From Acinetobacter sp. WU_MDCI_Axc73 (GTDB taxonomy: Bacteria > Pseudomonadota > Gammaproteobacteria > Pseudomonadales > Moraxellaceae), in contig NZ_JAHPRO010000001.1 in assembly GCF_025562455.1 (NCBI RefSeq), positions 1 to 64,000 on the forward strand: 64,000 bases of DNA, in the 5' to 3' direction. Within the stretch, counting starts at the first letter, position 1; the number at the start of each line of letters is the position of its first letter. Below the pieces are notes generated by a model. It saw only the letters and a program-made list of their open reading frames with translations, ran no database searches and was not told the origin of the DNA. The position numbers and the translations under genes were made by a program. Positions 18,555 to 27,676 of the stretch are shown here, one piece after another.

Positions 18555-19484
18555 ATGAATTCTATTCATAACTCTAATCCTCACAATTCTTTTTTAGATC
18601 TTGGATTATTTCATCGCATTGATATCAATTTATATCCACTGTTTGTTGCAATTTTTGAACAAAAAAGTATTTCTAATGCAGCATCGAGCTTATCTGTCAG
18701 TCAGTCCGCAGCAAGTCATGCATTACAACGCCTGAGATTACAATTAAACGATGAAATTTTTGTGCGTCATGGCAATAAAATGCTACCGACCCCTTTTGCT
18801 GAGCGAGTTTACCCTGTTATTAAAGCGGCATTACTATCGATACAAAGTATTAGTCAACAAAAACAAAGTTTTGACCCGAGTCTCATCAAGACCCTCAAAG
18901 TAGCAATTCATGACGAAATTGAACCCTTAATATTTCCCAAATTAATCGATCATTTTCAGCGTATTGCTCCAGACATTCAGTTCAGTAGTATTAAACTGAA
19001 CCGAAAGTCCATACAAAATGATCTTTCAACCCAACAACTAGATTTTGTAATTGACCTTGAAAACAATCTCGCGCAACACATTGGTTTTCAGCGCTTAGTC
19101 ACAGATCGCTATGTGATTTGTACCCAACAACTTGAAGTGACTAAAGCGTCCTATCAGTCTGCGCTGCATATCGGGGTTTCGTCGAGACGTACAGGTGTAT
19201 TGCTTGAAGATGTCTATTTGAGCCAAAATAATATTTCTAGACATATTTTTTTACGTTGCCAACATTATTCCACTGCATTACAAATTCTTGAGCAAAATCC
19301 ATTGGCAATATTAACCTTACCTAAGACTCTTTTGGAGCATTTGTTTTATGCAAAAAATTTGCATATTCATGAATTGCCTTTTCATTTTCCATTGATCAAT
19401 ATTGGAATGTTTTTTAATTATGATTTGGAGAAAAATTTGAGATATCAGTTTTTAAAACAAGAAATTACTAATTTATTTGCTTAG
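18555..19484 (+). CDS. LysR-family transcriptional regulator
   Basis: The 309-residue protein has an N-terminal winged helix-turn-helix (about 20-80; SISNAASSLSVSQSAASHALQRLR) and a C-terminal substrate-binding fold. It is divergent from the acyl-CoA dehydrogenase operon and probably controls it. The TAG stop lies within one copy of the repeated CTTAGGCTATTTT word. Confidence 0.88.
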   Translation: MNSIHNSNPHNSFLDLGLFHRIDINLYPLFVAIFEQKSISNAASSLSVSQSAASHALQRLRLQLNDEIFVRHGNKMLPTPFAERVYPVIKAALLSIQSISQQKQSFDPSLIKTLKVAIHDEIEPLIFPKLIDHFQRIAPDIQFSSIKLNRKSIQNDLSTQQLDFVIDLENNLAQHIGFQRLVTDRYVICTQQLEVTKASYQSALHIGVSSRRTGVLLEDVYLSQNNISRHIFLRCQHYSTALQILEQNPLAILTLPKTLLEHLFYAKNLHIHELPFHFPLINIGMFFNYDLEKNLRYQFLKQEITNLFA

Positions 19485-19492
19485 GCTATTTT
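19480..19492 (+). repeat. CTTAGGCTATTTT word, copy 1
   Basis: Exact 13-base copy, overlapping the stop codon of the LysR gene. The longer form TTGCTTAGGCTATTTT is also present here. Confidence 0.8.
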
Positions 19493-19613
19493 AAAAGTGT
19501 TTTATTATAGTCCGAGCGCTATTTGTCGTACCATATCCATTTTGATCGAGTTAATTTAAGATAACTTTAAGTTGTATTTCCTAAATTGCATGATTCAAAT
19601 TTGGTGCTGGTGT

Positions 19614-21278
19614 ATGTTGCATTTTCTACAGCGAATTAAAGCATCTCTCCCCACGGTCTCACTTGCCAGCTTTAATTTAATCATAGCCTTGTGGTTGGCA
19701 CTTGCTTTAAATTTCCGTTTTTACCAACAGGTTGATTCTCTTTCAGGCTTTACAAGTTGGTTTGCTTTTGTGTGGCTGGGCATTGTCGCCGTATGTTTGA
19801 GTGCTTATTACAACCTTTATCTTCAGTTTTTTGGCTGGAAATGGACAGCAAAACCCATTGCTATTGTGTTGATTATATTAGGTGGTTTCAGTGCTTATTT
19901 TAGTAATGAGTTAGGAGCTTATATCTCTCCTGAACAAGTTCAAAATATCATGCAAACAGATTTGGCTGAAACCAAACAACTGATAACTCTTCCCTTCTTC
20001 CTCTGGAACATTGGAATGGTTGTTTTACCGATTCTGGTCGTTTGTTTGATACCTGTTGAATATCCTTATTTAAAAAAAAATCTGATTCAAAAATCATCTT
20101 ATCTTATTGTTTCTTTTATCATATTATTGGTTTTAATATTAAGTAATTATCTAAATTTTACTAATATTTTTCGTCAACATAAAGATATGCGCCAGTTGAT
20201 TTCCCCTGATAACATTTTGACTTCAAGTTATAAATATTTTCATCATTTACATAAAAAAAACTTACCTTTGGTTAAATTTGGTGAAGACGCAAAAATCATT
20301 TTGCCTCAAACTGAAATAGCTAAACCCAAATTATTGGTTTTAGTGGTCGGTGAAGCTGCACGTGCAGAAAGTTTCTCATTGAATGGTTATAGCCGAAATA
20401 CCAATCCTGAACTTTCACAGATTGAAAGTCTACTTAACTTTAGTCAAGTCACTTCATGCGGTACATCTACAGCAGTATCTGTGCCCTGCATGTTTTCTGG
20501 TATGCCACGTGATGAATACGATGAAAATTTAGCGGCGCATCGTGAAGGGTTGCTCGATATTGCACAGCGTGCAGGCTATAAAGTCACTTGGATTGATAAT
20601 GACTCAGGCTGCAAAGGTGCTTGTGATCGTGTCAATAAAATTAAGATTAGTAAAACACTAAAAAAACAATATTGTCGTGATGATGGTTTTTGTCTGGATG
20701 ATGTCTTACTCATTAGCTTACAACGTTATTTGGCATCTATTCCACATCAGGATAAAACGCCTCAACTGATTGTGCTACATCAGCGTGGTAGTCATGGCCC
20801 TGCTTATTATAATCGCACCACACCTGAGTTTTCTTCATTTCAGCCAACGTGTAAAACCAGTGCAATCCAAACTTGTGATCGTCAAAGGCTCATCAATAGT
20901 TACGATAACACCATCGTTTATACTGATCACATTTTAAGTAAAATTATTCAGAGTATTGATAAAAATAAATATTATCAAACAGCACTTTGGTATTTGTCCG
21001 ATCATGGAGAGTCGACTGGTGAAAATGGTATTTATCTGCATGGTACGGTTTACGCGCTTGCTCCATCACAACAAACACATATTCCAATGTTGATGTGGTT
21101 TTCGAATGATTGGAAATCTACACAAAACACTCAGGTTGAATGTCTAAAATCTCAGGAAAATCATCACTTAAGTCAGGATAATTTGTTCCCAACCCTTCTA
21201 TCATTACTGGATATCAAAACCAATGTCATTGATTCTAAATTTAATATGCTGGATCAGTGTCCGGTCTTTCAGGACTAA
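19614..21278 (+). CDS. Phosphoethanolamine transferase (EptA/PmrC-like)
   Basis: The product has five N-terminal membrane helices and a periplasmic sulfatase-fold domain. It transfers phosphoethanolamine from phosphatidylethanolamine to lipid A or a similar acceptor. Motifs: LVVGEAARAESFSLNGY, the nucleophile region SCGTSTAVSVPCMFSG, HQRGSHGPAYY, and LSDHGESTGENG. From the ATG at 19614 (MLHFLQRI) it has 554 residues, about the family length; an ATG at 19590 and a TTG at 19572 are alternatives. No pmrAB genes adjoin it, so it is a stand-alone copy. Confidence 0.88.
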   Translation: MLHFLQRIKASLPTVSLASFNLIIALWLALALNFRFYQQVDSLSGFTSWFAFVWLGIVAVCLSAYYNLYLQFFGWKWTAKPIAIVLIILGGFSAYFSNELGAYISPEQVQNIMQTDLAETKQLITLPFFLWNIGMVVLPILVVCLIPVEYPYLKKNLIQKSSYLIVSFIILLVLILSNYLNFTNIFRQHKDMRQLISPDNILTSSYKYFHHLHKKNLPLVKFGEDAKIILPQTEIAKPKLLVLVVGEAARAESFSLNGYSRNTNPELSQIESLLNFSQVTSCGTSTAVSVPCMFSGMPRDEYDENLAAHREGLLDIAQRAGYKVTWIDNDSGCKGACDRVNKIKISKTLKKQYCRDDGFCLDDVLLISLQRYLASIPHQDKTPQLIVLHQRGSHGPAYYNRTTPEFSSFQPTCKTSAIQTCDRQRLINSYDNTIVYTDHILSKIIQSIDKNKYYQTALWYLSDHGESTGENGIYLHGTVYALAPSQQTHIPMLMWFSNDWKSTQNTQVECLKSQENHHLSQDNLFPTLLSLLDIKTNVIDSKFNMLDQCPVFQD

Positions 21279-21288
21279 CTGAATTAAA

Positions 21289-21326
21289 TGATGAACCGAA
21301 TTTAGAACACTAAATTCGGTTCATCA
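21289..21326. terminator. Bidirectional terminator
   Basis: A perfect 17-bp stem (TGATGAACCGAATTTAG and complement) with a four-base AACA loop lies between two convergent genes, followed by AAGTTTTT on the + side. Confidence 0.85.
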
Positions 21327-21333
21327 AAAGTTT

Positions 21334-21936
21334 TTATTTAAATACTTTAAAGCGTACTGCATCATCAATATATGATTTATCGCCCGCTGATGCTTCAATC
21401 GAACCAAATACCAATTGAGCGCGAAGTTTCCAACTACTTGGAACCTCCCATTCTGCATGTACTTTATCATCTACAATCGGATTGTAGTGTTGTAAAGAAG
21501 CCCCTACATTTTCCGCAGCAAGTGCAGTCCAGACTGCCAATTGTGCCATTGCTGTTGAATGTTCAGCCCAAACTGGAAAGTTATCTGCATACGATGCAAA
21601 CTGCTCTTGTAAGCCTTTGATTACCTCTTGATCCTCAAAAAATAAAACTGTGCCAACGCCAGCAGCAAAGCTATCCATTTTTGCATCAGTTTTAGCTGCT
21701 GCTGCGTCATCAGTTGCATATTCACGTAATTTTTCTTTGACTAAATTCCAAAATTTTTCGTGTTCACCATTCAATAAAATAACAGCACGCGATGATTGGG
21801 AATTGAAAGATGATGGACTTTGACGAATCGCTTCCTGAATTAAATCAGTCAGTTGTTCTGTTGTTTGAGAGAGATTTTTACCAATTGCATAAATGGTACG
21901 ACGATTTTGCAATAAAGGAAGAAAAGTATTAGACAT
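21334..21936 (-). CDS. Nitroreductase family protein
   Basis: This 200-residue FMN-dependent flavoprotein resembles the YdgI/Frm2-Hbn1 branch of nitroreductases (LLQNRRTIYAIG start, IRQSPSSFNSQSSRAVILL, AAENVGASLQHYNP). These enzymes reduce nitro compounds or quinones with NAD(P)H; the natural substrate is unknown. It is monocistronic, with terminators on both sides. Confidence 0.85.
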   Translation of the reverse strand: MSNTFLPLLQNRRTIYAIGKNLSQTTEQLTDLIQEAIRQSPSSFNSQSSRAVILLNGEHEKFWNLVKEKLREYATDDAAAAKTDAKMDSFAAGVGTVLFFEDQEVIKGLQEQFASYADNFPVWAEHSTAMAQLAVWTALAAENVGASLQHYNPIVDDKVHAEWEVPSSWKLRAQLVFGSIEASAGDKSYIDDAVRFKVFK

Positions 21937-21970
21937 TGTATTTTTTCCTGATGAGATACAACAAAATTTT

Positions 21971-22000
21971 AAGAAAGTGAAAACCGTGTTTCACTTTCTT
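21971..22000. terminator. 12-bp hairpin between nitroreductase and unknown gene
   Basis: AAGAAAGTGAAA and TTTCACTTTCTT form a perfect stem with a six-base loop. It lies after the stop of the 22078-22581 gene (minus strand) and upstream of the nitroreductase start, so it may end the first or regulate the second. Confidence 0.65.
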
Positions 22001-22077
22001 TATAGCACTTTTTATACCATTTCGTCGTATTATTTCATTAGAAAAAATTCAATAATGCTTTGATTTATTAAAAATAA

Positions 22078-22581
22078 TTAAAATTTACTCAATAAAACTT
22101 GTTCAGAAACTTCATTTTTCCAAATCTGGCGTAAGGTTGGTAGATAAAAACTTTCACCAATTTCAATTAGTTCTGCATCCAGCAAGCTATGTACTTCATG
22201 AATAAAAATGTAATCAAGATCAACCAATGAAAGTTGTTTTTGTTTTATAGAGACTTGTTTACGTCTAATCTGCGCCTTTTTAACCAGTTGATTTGCAAAC
22301 TCTTTATCTTTAAATGCAGTAATAGCATTTAAACGTAATTCAATAATGCCCCATGCTTCCAATAATTTTTTAAAAGTTTCGAAGTCAGTCGAAGTCGATT
22401 CCCATGTAACATCTTCCAGATTATTATCTTCTGGTAAAACAGGTAACAATAATTCTGCGGTACTTGGAAAGATTTTTTTTAGATTAATGAGGAATTTAAC
22501 AGGTTGTTCACTTGGATAGTCATTAAATTGAATATGTTTTTGAACATCTGTTAAATAGACATCGATCATAGTAAATTTCAT
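22078..22581 (-). CDS. Hypothetical protein, 167 residues
   Basis: I do not recognise this protein. It is soluble and acidic in the first half, with no signal peptide or membrane segment. A basic, Lys/Gln-rich stretch near residues 117-135 (KKAQIRRKQVSIKQKQ) sits in the middle. It lies between fumC and the nitroreductase gene, with a hairpin downstream. The open frame and its bounded position support a real gene. Confidence 0.6.
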   Translation of the reverse strand: MKFTMIDVYLTDVQKHIQFNDYPSEQPVKFLINLKKIFPSTAELLLPVLPEDNNLEDVTWESTSTDFETFKKLLEAWGIIELRLNAITAFKDKEFANQLVKKAQIRRKQVSIKQKQLSLVDLDYIFIHEVHSLLDAELIEIGESFYLPTLRQIWKNEVSEQVLLSKF

Positions 22582-22657
22582 CAGCAGTTAATATCAAGAG
22601 GCATATATTGTACGCACATCGAGATCAGATACAAACTGCTGATGTGTTTATTTCAAC

Positions 22658-24052
22658 TTATTTCGCGTTAGGAAATACCATTTGTTCAGGTTTCACGACA
22701 TCGTCAAACTGCTCAGCAGTCACTAAACCCAACTCTACGGCAACCTGTTTTAAAGTTTTATTTTCCTTATAAGCAGTTTTAGCCACTTTTGCAGAGTTCT
22801 CATAACCAATCACAGGGTTTAAAGCCGTCACTAACATCAAAGAGTTATGTAAGAAATAATCAATTTTTTCTTTGTTTGGCTCAATGCCTACCGCACAATG
22901 TTCATTAAAGCTATTACAAGCATCACCTAATAATTGAATCGATTGTAATAAATTAAATGCAATCACTGGCATGAAAACATTGAGTTCAAAATTACCTGAT
23001 GCCCCTGCGATATTGATGGTGGTATCGTTACCCAACACTTGCGCCACCACCATGGTCATGGCTTCACTTTGGGTAGGATTGACTTTACCTGGCATGATAC
23101 TTGAACCAGGCTCATTTTCAGGAATACGGATTTCACCAAAACCACAACGTGGGCCACTGGCCAGCCAACGAATATCGTTAGCAATTTTATTTAAGCTTGC
23201 AGCCAGCGTTTTGAGTGCTCCTGACGCAAAGACTGCAGCATCACGCCCCGCCAGTGCTTCAAACTTATTTGGAGCAGTCACAAATGGCAATCCGGTTAGA
23301 TTTGCCAGTTGTGCAGCAGCCTTAACTGCATAATCAGGATGTGCATTTAAACCTGTCCCCACAGCGGTACCACCAAGAGGAAGCTCATACAGACCTTCGA
23401 GTGCTTGTTGTAAACGTTTTAAACCATGATCCAACTGGGAAACATAACCACTAAATTCCTGCCCTAAAGTCAAAGGCGTCGCATCCTGTAAGTGAGTACG
23501 ACCAATTTTTACGATATCAGCAAATTCATCTGATTTCTTTTGTAGTGTTTCTCTTAAACTTTTTACGGCTGGAATCAATAATTCATTGATTTGTAACGAT
23601 GCTGCCACATGAATTGCGGTTGGAAATGAGTCATTGGTCGATTGCGCACGGTTCACGTGATCATTTGGATGGACAGGAGACTGAGAACCCAGAGCATTCC
23701 CCAATTTTTTATTGGCAATATTGGCGATCACTTCATTACAGTTCATATTACTTTGCGTACCAGAACCTGTCTGCCAAACCACTAAAGGAAATTGAGAATC
23801 CCACTGACCCGCAATCACCTCTTCAGCAGCGCCCACAATATATTGACTCAAATCCTGAGGAAGCTGTCCTAATTCTGCATTTGTGATCGTGGCTGCTTTT
23901 TTGACTAAGCCCATTGCACGAATCATCGCGCGTGGTAATCGTTCCTGACCAATTTTAAAGTTTTGCAAACTACGTTGCGTTTGGGCACCCCAAAGTGCAT
24001 CATTTGGGACTTCAACGTCACCCATGGTGTCATGTTCAATTCGAGTTTGCAT
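22658..24052 (-). CDS. fumC: Class II fumarate hydratase
   Basis: The enzyme interconverts fumarate and malate in the citric acid cycle as a homotetramer and needs no iron-sulfur cluster. At 464 residues it is close to E. coli FumC (467). Seen are [45 protein letters not shown] and the signature [11 protein letters not shown]. The ATG at 24052 is chosen because AAAGAGG precedes it at the right distance; an ATG five codons upstream is unlikely. Confidence 0.96.
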   Translation of the reverse strand: MQTRIEHDTMGDVEVPNDALWGAQTQRSLQNFKIGQERLPRAMIRAMGLVKKAATITNAELGQLPQDLSQYIVGAAEEVIAGQWDSQFPLVVWQTGSGTQSNMNCNEVIANIANKKLGNALGSQSPVHPNDHVNRAQSTNDSFPTAIHVAASLQINELLIPAVKSLRETLQKKSDEFADIVKIGRTHLQDATPLTLGQEFSGYVSQLDHGLKRLQQALEGLYELPLGGTAVGTGLNAHPDYAVKAAAQLANLTGLPFVTAPNKFEALAGRDAAVFASGALKTLAASLNKIANDIRWLASGPRCGFGEIRIPENEPGSSIMPGKVNPTQSEAMTMVVAQVLGNDTTINIAGASGNFELNVFMPVIAFNLLQSIQLLGDACNSFNEHCAVGIEPNKEKIDYFLHNSLMLVTALNPVIGYENSAKVAKTAYKENKTLKQVAVELGLVTAEQFDDVVKPEQMVFPNAK

Positions 24053-24169
24053 AAAAACCTCTTTCATGTTGTTTAAGACAATACGGGCTAGAGCAATTAC
24101 GTTTGCATTGCGTGGCTAGTGGCAAGATACTAATCAACCTGCCCATTTTTGTAAATAAGAATCATTTTC

Positions 24170-25177
24170 TTATTGACCTTTTAATGTATTTTGATAAAAC
24201 CGCCATTCATCTTCAATCATTTTTTCCAGATTGCGTTTTGGTTTCCAGTTAAGTATTTGTTCGGCTTTTGAAATATCAACACCTAACTGTGCAAGTTCGT
24301 CATAAGTATATAAAGCATCATGTGTTTCGATCGGAGCATGGGTAACTTCACTGATCACCTTAATTAAAGCCTCAATTGAAGTCAGATGTTCATGACCAAT
24401 ATTGAAACTTTCACAACAATGTTGTTGGTGATTTAACCAATATAAACTTGCAAATACGGCTTCACAAACATCCAGTACATGAATAAAACTTCGCTCTACA
24501 GTTTTGTCCTGTGTTACCACATTTTTATATAGTTCTAAAGAATCTCGCTGCATGGCAGCCACTTGCAATGCCAAAGGCACAATATTCTTCGGTAATGGCG
24601 CCACATTTTCACCCAAAACCCCATGTTCAAATGCACCAACAACATTACTTAGACGAAGGATGGCAGCTTTCCATTCATTATCCGTCTTGATTGTATCCCG
24701 AATGATTTCCTCAACCATTTGTTGTGATTTAATATAAGGATTATCGTAACTGAAATTAAAAAGTTCATCTTCAGCTAATGCGGTTCCACTTTTTCCGTAG
24801 ATTGCGGCACTGGAGAGATGAACAAATCTGCGTACACCCGTACGTTGCATTGAACGTAGCAAACTCATAATACAACTAACATTATCATTATAATATTCAA
24901 GAGGTTTTAATCTGGACTCTTCCAAAGATTTAAAACCTGCAGTATGAATCACAGCGTCTATCGAATATTGCTCAAATACTTTATTGAGTGCAGGTGTATT
25001 TCGTACGTCCACTTTTACAAATGGTACATACATTCCTGAAATATATTCCAGCCTTTCTAATGTTTGTAAGGATGCATTAGCCAGATTATCGACTAAAATA
25101 ACCTCTTGGCCTTGTGCCATCAGACTCAAAGCAATATGTGAACCGAGAAAGCCTAAACCACCTGTCACCAAAATCAT
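24170..25177 (-). CDS. GalE-like nucleotide-sugar epimerase with altered active site
   Basis: The 335-residue extended SDR has GGLGFLGSHIALSL (NAD site), TAGFKSLEESRLKP, LSSAAIYG (catalytic Ser) and the late GalE-like SFNIGHEHLTS. It looks like UDP-glucose 4-epimerase, but the Tyr-x3-Lys motif reads NPYIKSQQMVEE. Tyr148 is present, whereas the position of the catalytic Lys (152) is Gln. It may be less active, use Lys150 instead, or have another role. It is divergent from tusD. Capsule-locus galE copies are expected elsewhere. Confidence 0.75.
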   Translation of the reverse strand: MILVTGGLGFLGSHIALSLMAQGQEVILVDNLANASLQTLERLEYISGMYVPFVKVDVRNTPALNKVFEQYSIDAVIHTAGFKSLEESRLKPLEYYNDNVSCIMSLLRSMQRTGVRRFVHLSSAAIYGKSGTALAEDELFNFSYDNPYIKSQQMVEEIIRDTIKTDNEWKAAILRLSNVVGAFEHGVLGENVAPLPKNIVPLALQVAAMQRDSLELYKNVVTQDKTVERSFIHVLDVCEAVFASLYWLNHQQHCCESFNIGHEHLTSIEALIKVISEVTHAPIETHDALYTYDELAQLGVDISKAEQILNWKPKRNLEKMIEDEWRFYQNTLKGQ

Positions 25178-25250
25178 TGTATACTTACCTACTTATTACG
25201 ATGTGTATGACTCAATTCCTGACCAGACTCATGACCAAAGTGAAATTTCA

Positions 25251-25619
25251 ATGAGTACATTACTGTTAATTACTTCTGCTCCTACATCTATTCATGCATG
25301 GCATGCTTTTGAATTAGCTCATGCACTCCACGCAAAAGGTGAAGCACTTCATGTTTTCTTTTACCAAGATGGCGTACAAGTTGCAAATAGTTTGCTATGG
25401 TTTCCCGATGATCAACGCCATTTAACCCAAGAATGGCAAAAACTATCGATTCGTTTACCCGTTTGTGTAAGTGCTGCACTTAACCGCGGTATTACAGATC
25501 AAGAAAATGCGCAACGGCATCAATTATCTAACTCCAACCTTGCACAAGGTTTTGAATTAGTTGGGCTTGGTGAACTTGCTGATGCCTTACAATCATCTAC
25601 ACGTATCGTTCAATTTTAA
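25251..25619 (+). CDS. tusD: Sulfur-relay protein TusD
   Basis: The 122-residue DsrE-fold subunit accepts persulfide sulfur from TusA and passes it to TusE for 2-thiouridine formation in tRNA wobble positions. The acceptor Cys72 lies in LPVCVSAALNRGI. The start at 25251 (MSTLLLIT) gives the family length; the frame stays open far upstream over galE, but that part is only overlap. First of four genes tusDCBE. Confidence 0.9.
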   Translation: MSTLLLITSAPTSIHAWHAFELAHALHAKGEALHVFFYQDGVQVANSLLWFPDDQRHLTQEWQKLSIRLPVCVSAALNRGITDQENAQRHQLSNSNLAQGFELVGLGELADALQSSTRIVQF

Positions 25620-25664
25620 ACACGTTTTGTATTGTGAGAGTGTTCCTTTTAAAAGGTATATTGT

Positions 25665-26015
25665 GTGAAAACTGTACTCGTAATTTTAACGCAGCCAAAT
25701 TTAGGTGCTTTACAGATTAATGAAAGCATATCAGCGACGATGGTTTTAGCGACATTTGGCAGTCCAGTAAAAGTACTTTTACAAGATACGGCTTTAACTC
25801 TATTAAATTCAAATGTTGAATTTGATAAACTCCATCAGGCTTTTAAACCTGCTTCGAATATGGTTGAAAGTTTTGAATTTTATGATTTAAGCCCAGTTTT
25901 GATTGAGTCCAGATTGCAGGATCATCCGCTTGTCAAGCAAAGCCAGCAGGACATTGAATTTATTGAATTTGATTCAGGGTTTATTCAATCTTTTAACTAT
26001 GTCTTGTATTGGTAA
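25665..26015 (+). CDS. tusC: Sulfur-relay protein TusC
   Basis: This 116-residue DsrF-like protein is the non-catalytic partner in the TusBCD hexamer. It begins with GTG at 25665, preceded by AAAAGG. The pattern VLVILTQPNLGALQINESI and LATFGSPVKVLLQDTA matches the family. It is followed by tusB after 12 bases. Confidence 0.85.
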   Translation: MKTVLVILTQPNLGALQINESISATMVLATFGSPVKVLLQDTALTLLNSNVEFDKLHQAFKPASNMVESFEFYDLSPVLIESRLQDHPLVKQSQQDIEFIEFDSGFIQSFNYVLYW

Positions 26016-26027
26016 GGGAGTGCTGTC

Positions 26028-26309
26028 GTGGATCATACACTTTATTTAATTCAATCTTCTGCCTCTGCAACTCAAACCATTTTAGCCAAACTTAAGCAGA
26101 TCTATAATCCGCACGATCATGTTGTTTTTTTAGGCGAATCTGTTGCCATGCTAAATCAAATAGATATAGAACAGTTTTCTTCATGTTATTGCCTAGAGAC
26201 TGAACAAGTGTTGTTAAATCCTGATTTAGTTTCAAGTTTGACTATATTAGACTATGCGGAATTTGCGGATTTAGTTTTACAGTTTAAACGTTGTATTTCT
26301 CTTAAATAA
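26028..26309 (+). CDS. tusB: Sulfur-relay protein TusB
   Basis: This 93-residue DsrH-like subunit completes the TusBCD complex. It starts with GTG at 26028 behind TAAGGGAG, a strong ribosome site. Similarity is low, as is normal for TusB, so the call rests on length, fold-like pattern (TLYLIQSSA...DHVVFLGESV) and its place between tusC and tusE. Confidence 0.8.
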   Translation: MDHTLYLIQSSASATQTILAKLKQIYNPHDHVVFLGESVAMLNQIDIEQFSSCYCLETEQVLLNPDLVSSLTILDYAEFADLVLQFKRCISLK

Positions 26310-26318
26310 TTAATTTTG

Positions 26319-26331
26319 CTTAGGCTATTTT
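26319..26331 (+). repeat. CTTAGGCTATTTT word, copy 2
   Basis: Exact copy whose last T directly precedes the ATG of tusE. It leaves no room for a normal ribosome site except the word's own AGG, which lies 7 bases before the ATG. Confidence 0.8.
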
Positions 26332-26643
26332 ATGCAGTTAGAACTTGATCAAGATGGGCATCTGCTGGATTATACAATTTGGAATAATCAAGTTGCGCAA
26401 CAACTCGCGAACTCTTTGGATTTAGAATTAACAGATTGGCATTTTCAGGTTTTACACGCGGTACGCCAGTTTTATCAACAATTTGGGCATTCCCCTGCAA
26501 CTCGTCCTCTAATTAAGTATTTAATGAAAACGGTTAGCCCTGAAATTGATAATGCCATGCTGCAAAAACGATTTCAAACGGGTCTAGTTGCCCGCCATCT
26601 AAGTCGGTTGGCTGGCATACCTAAACCTCCAAATTGTTTATAA
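26332..26643 (+). CDS. tusE: Sulfur-relay protein TusE (DsrC family)
   Basis: The 103-residue DsrC-type protein receives sulfur on the Cys next to the C-terminus (GIPKPPNCL) and delivers it to MnmA for tRNA 2-thiolation. The HFQVLHAVRQFYQQFGHSPATRPL segment is typical. The start codon abuts a copy of the repeated CTTAGGCTATTTT word. Last of tusDCBE. Confidence 0.92.
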   Translation: MQLELDQDGHLLDYTIWNNQVAQQLANSLDLELTDWHFQVLHAVRQFYQQFGHSPATRPLIKYLMKTVSPEIDNAMLQKRFQTGLVARHLSRLAGIPKPPNCL

Positions 26644-26657
26644 ATTCCTAGCGTTGT

Positions 26658-27539
26658 TCAGGCAAACTTTTTGGCAAGTGCCACACAAACAATGATGCCA
26701 AAAGTGATTATAAGCATGAACCAACTTACAGATTCATGTAATAACAAAGCCGCCAAGCCCAATCCAAATAAAGGTTGTAACAATTGTAATTGCCCTACGG
26801 TTGCAATGCCACCATGAGCCAAACCATAGTACCAAAAGAAAAATCCGAAAAGCATGCTAAACAAAGATACATAAAGTAATGCCAGCAGCGCTGAAAAAGA
26901 AATATGATTAAGTTTGTCAGCTGAATAACTTAAAATCATAATGATGAACATAACAGGTAAAGCAATTGTTAAAGCCCAACAAATCACCTGCCATCCACCT
27001 ATTTTTCGAGATAACTTTGCACCCTCTGCGTACCCTAATCCGCAGAGAATAATTGCTGCCAGCATAAATAAAATACCAAACAACTGACTAGAGTGATGTG
27101 CAGAGTTTGGTGTAGTTTGCAACAAGATATAGAGAAATACCAACGTACTTCCCAATAATGAAAATAACCAAAAAATAGGTTTAGGTTTTTCGCCTCCGCG
27201 AATCACAGCAAAAATTGCGGTACTTAATGGTAATAATCCTACAAAAACGATTGAGTAGGACGCATTGATATATTGCAGAGCCAGTGCAGTGAACAATGGA
27301 AAACCAATCACCACACCTAAAGCTACGTAGACGAGCCCGATACGATCCTGTCGATCAGGTCGATTAACCTTGAGACATTTTAATAAAATAACAGCAATCA
27401 CACCGGCAATCACAGTACGACTGCCTGTTAAGAACCACGGACTCATATCCATAACAGCAATACGGGTCGCAGGTAATGAGCCAGAAAAAATAATAACGCC
27501 AACTAAACCACTGCACCAAGCTAAAACTTGTGGATTCAT
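26658..27539 (-). CDS. EamA-family (DMT) transporter
   Basis: This 293-residue inner-membrane protein has about ten helices in two EamA repeats. It probably exports or imports a small metabolite. The start at 27539 (MNPQVLAWCSG) is preferred over one 22 codons upstream, because membrane segment 1 then begins at once. It is divergent from a MocR-type regulator, a common pairing in which the regulator senses an amine or amino acid related to the transported compound. Confidence 0.85.
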   Translation of the reverse strand: MNPQVLAWCSGLVGVIIFSGSLPATRIAVMDMSPWFLTGSRTVIAGVIAVILLKCLKVNRPDRQDRIGLVYVALGVVIGFPLFTALALQYINASYSIVFVGLLPLSTAIFAVIRGGEKPKPIFWLFSLLGSTLVFLYILLQTTPNSAHHSSQLFGILFMLAAIILCGLGYAEGAKLSRKIGGWQVICWALTIALPVMFIIMILSYSADKLNHISFSALLALLYVSLFSMLFGFFFWYYGLAHGGIATVGQLQLLQPLFGLGLAALLLHESVSWFMLIITFGIIVCVALAKKFA

Positions 27540-27604
27540 ATTCCAATTACTCTTATTTTCATGTCTGTATTTATAATTCTGTGGTATGTTTTTGAATATA
27601 TACA

Positions 27605-27636
27605 ATCCAATACAATTTTAAGAAACTGTATTGGAT
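27605..27636. promoter_or_regulatory. Operator in the EamA/MocR divergent gap
   Basis: ATCCAATAC and GTATTGGAT form a perfect 9-bp inverted repeat with a 14-base spacer, midway between the two divergent starts. It is a good candidate for the MocR regulator's binding site. Confidence 0.65.
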
Positions 27637-27676
27637 AAAATTCCAGTACAGCCAAAATTTAATAGTGTTATAAGCC

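Noticed and set aside
24984..25250. N-terminal extension of TusD
   Set aside because: The frame is open, but this part overlaps galE on the other strand; TusD family length and similarity begin at 25251.
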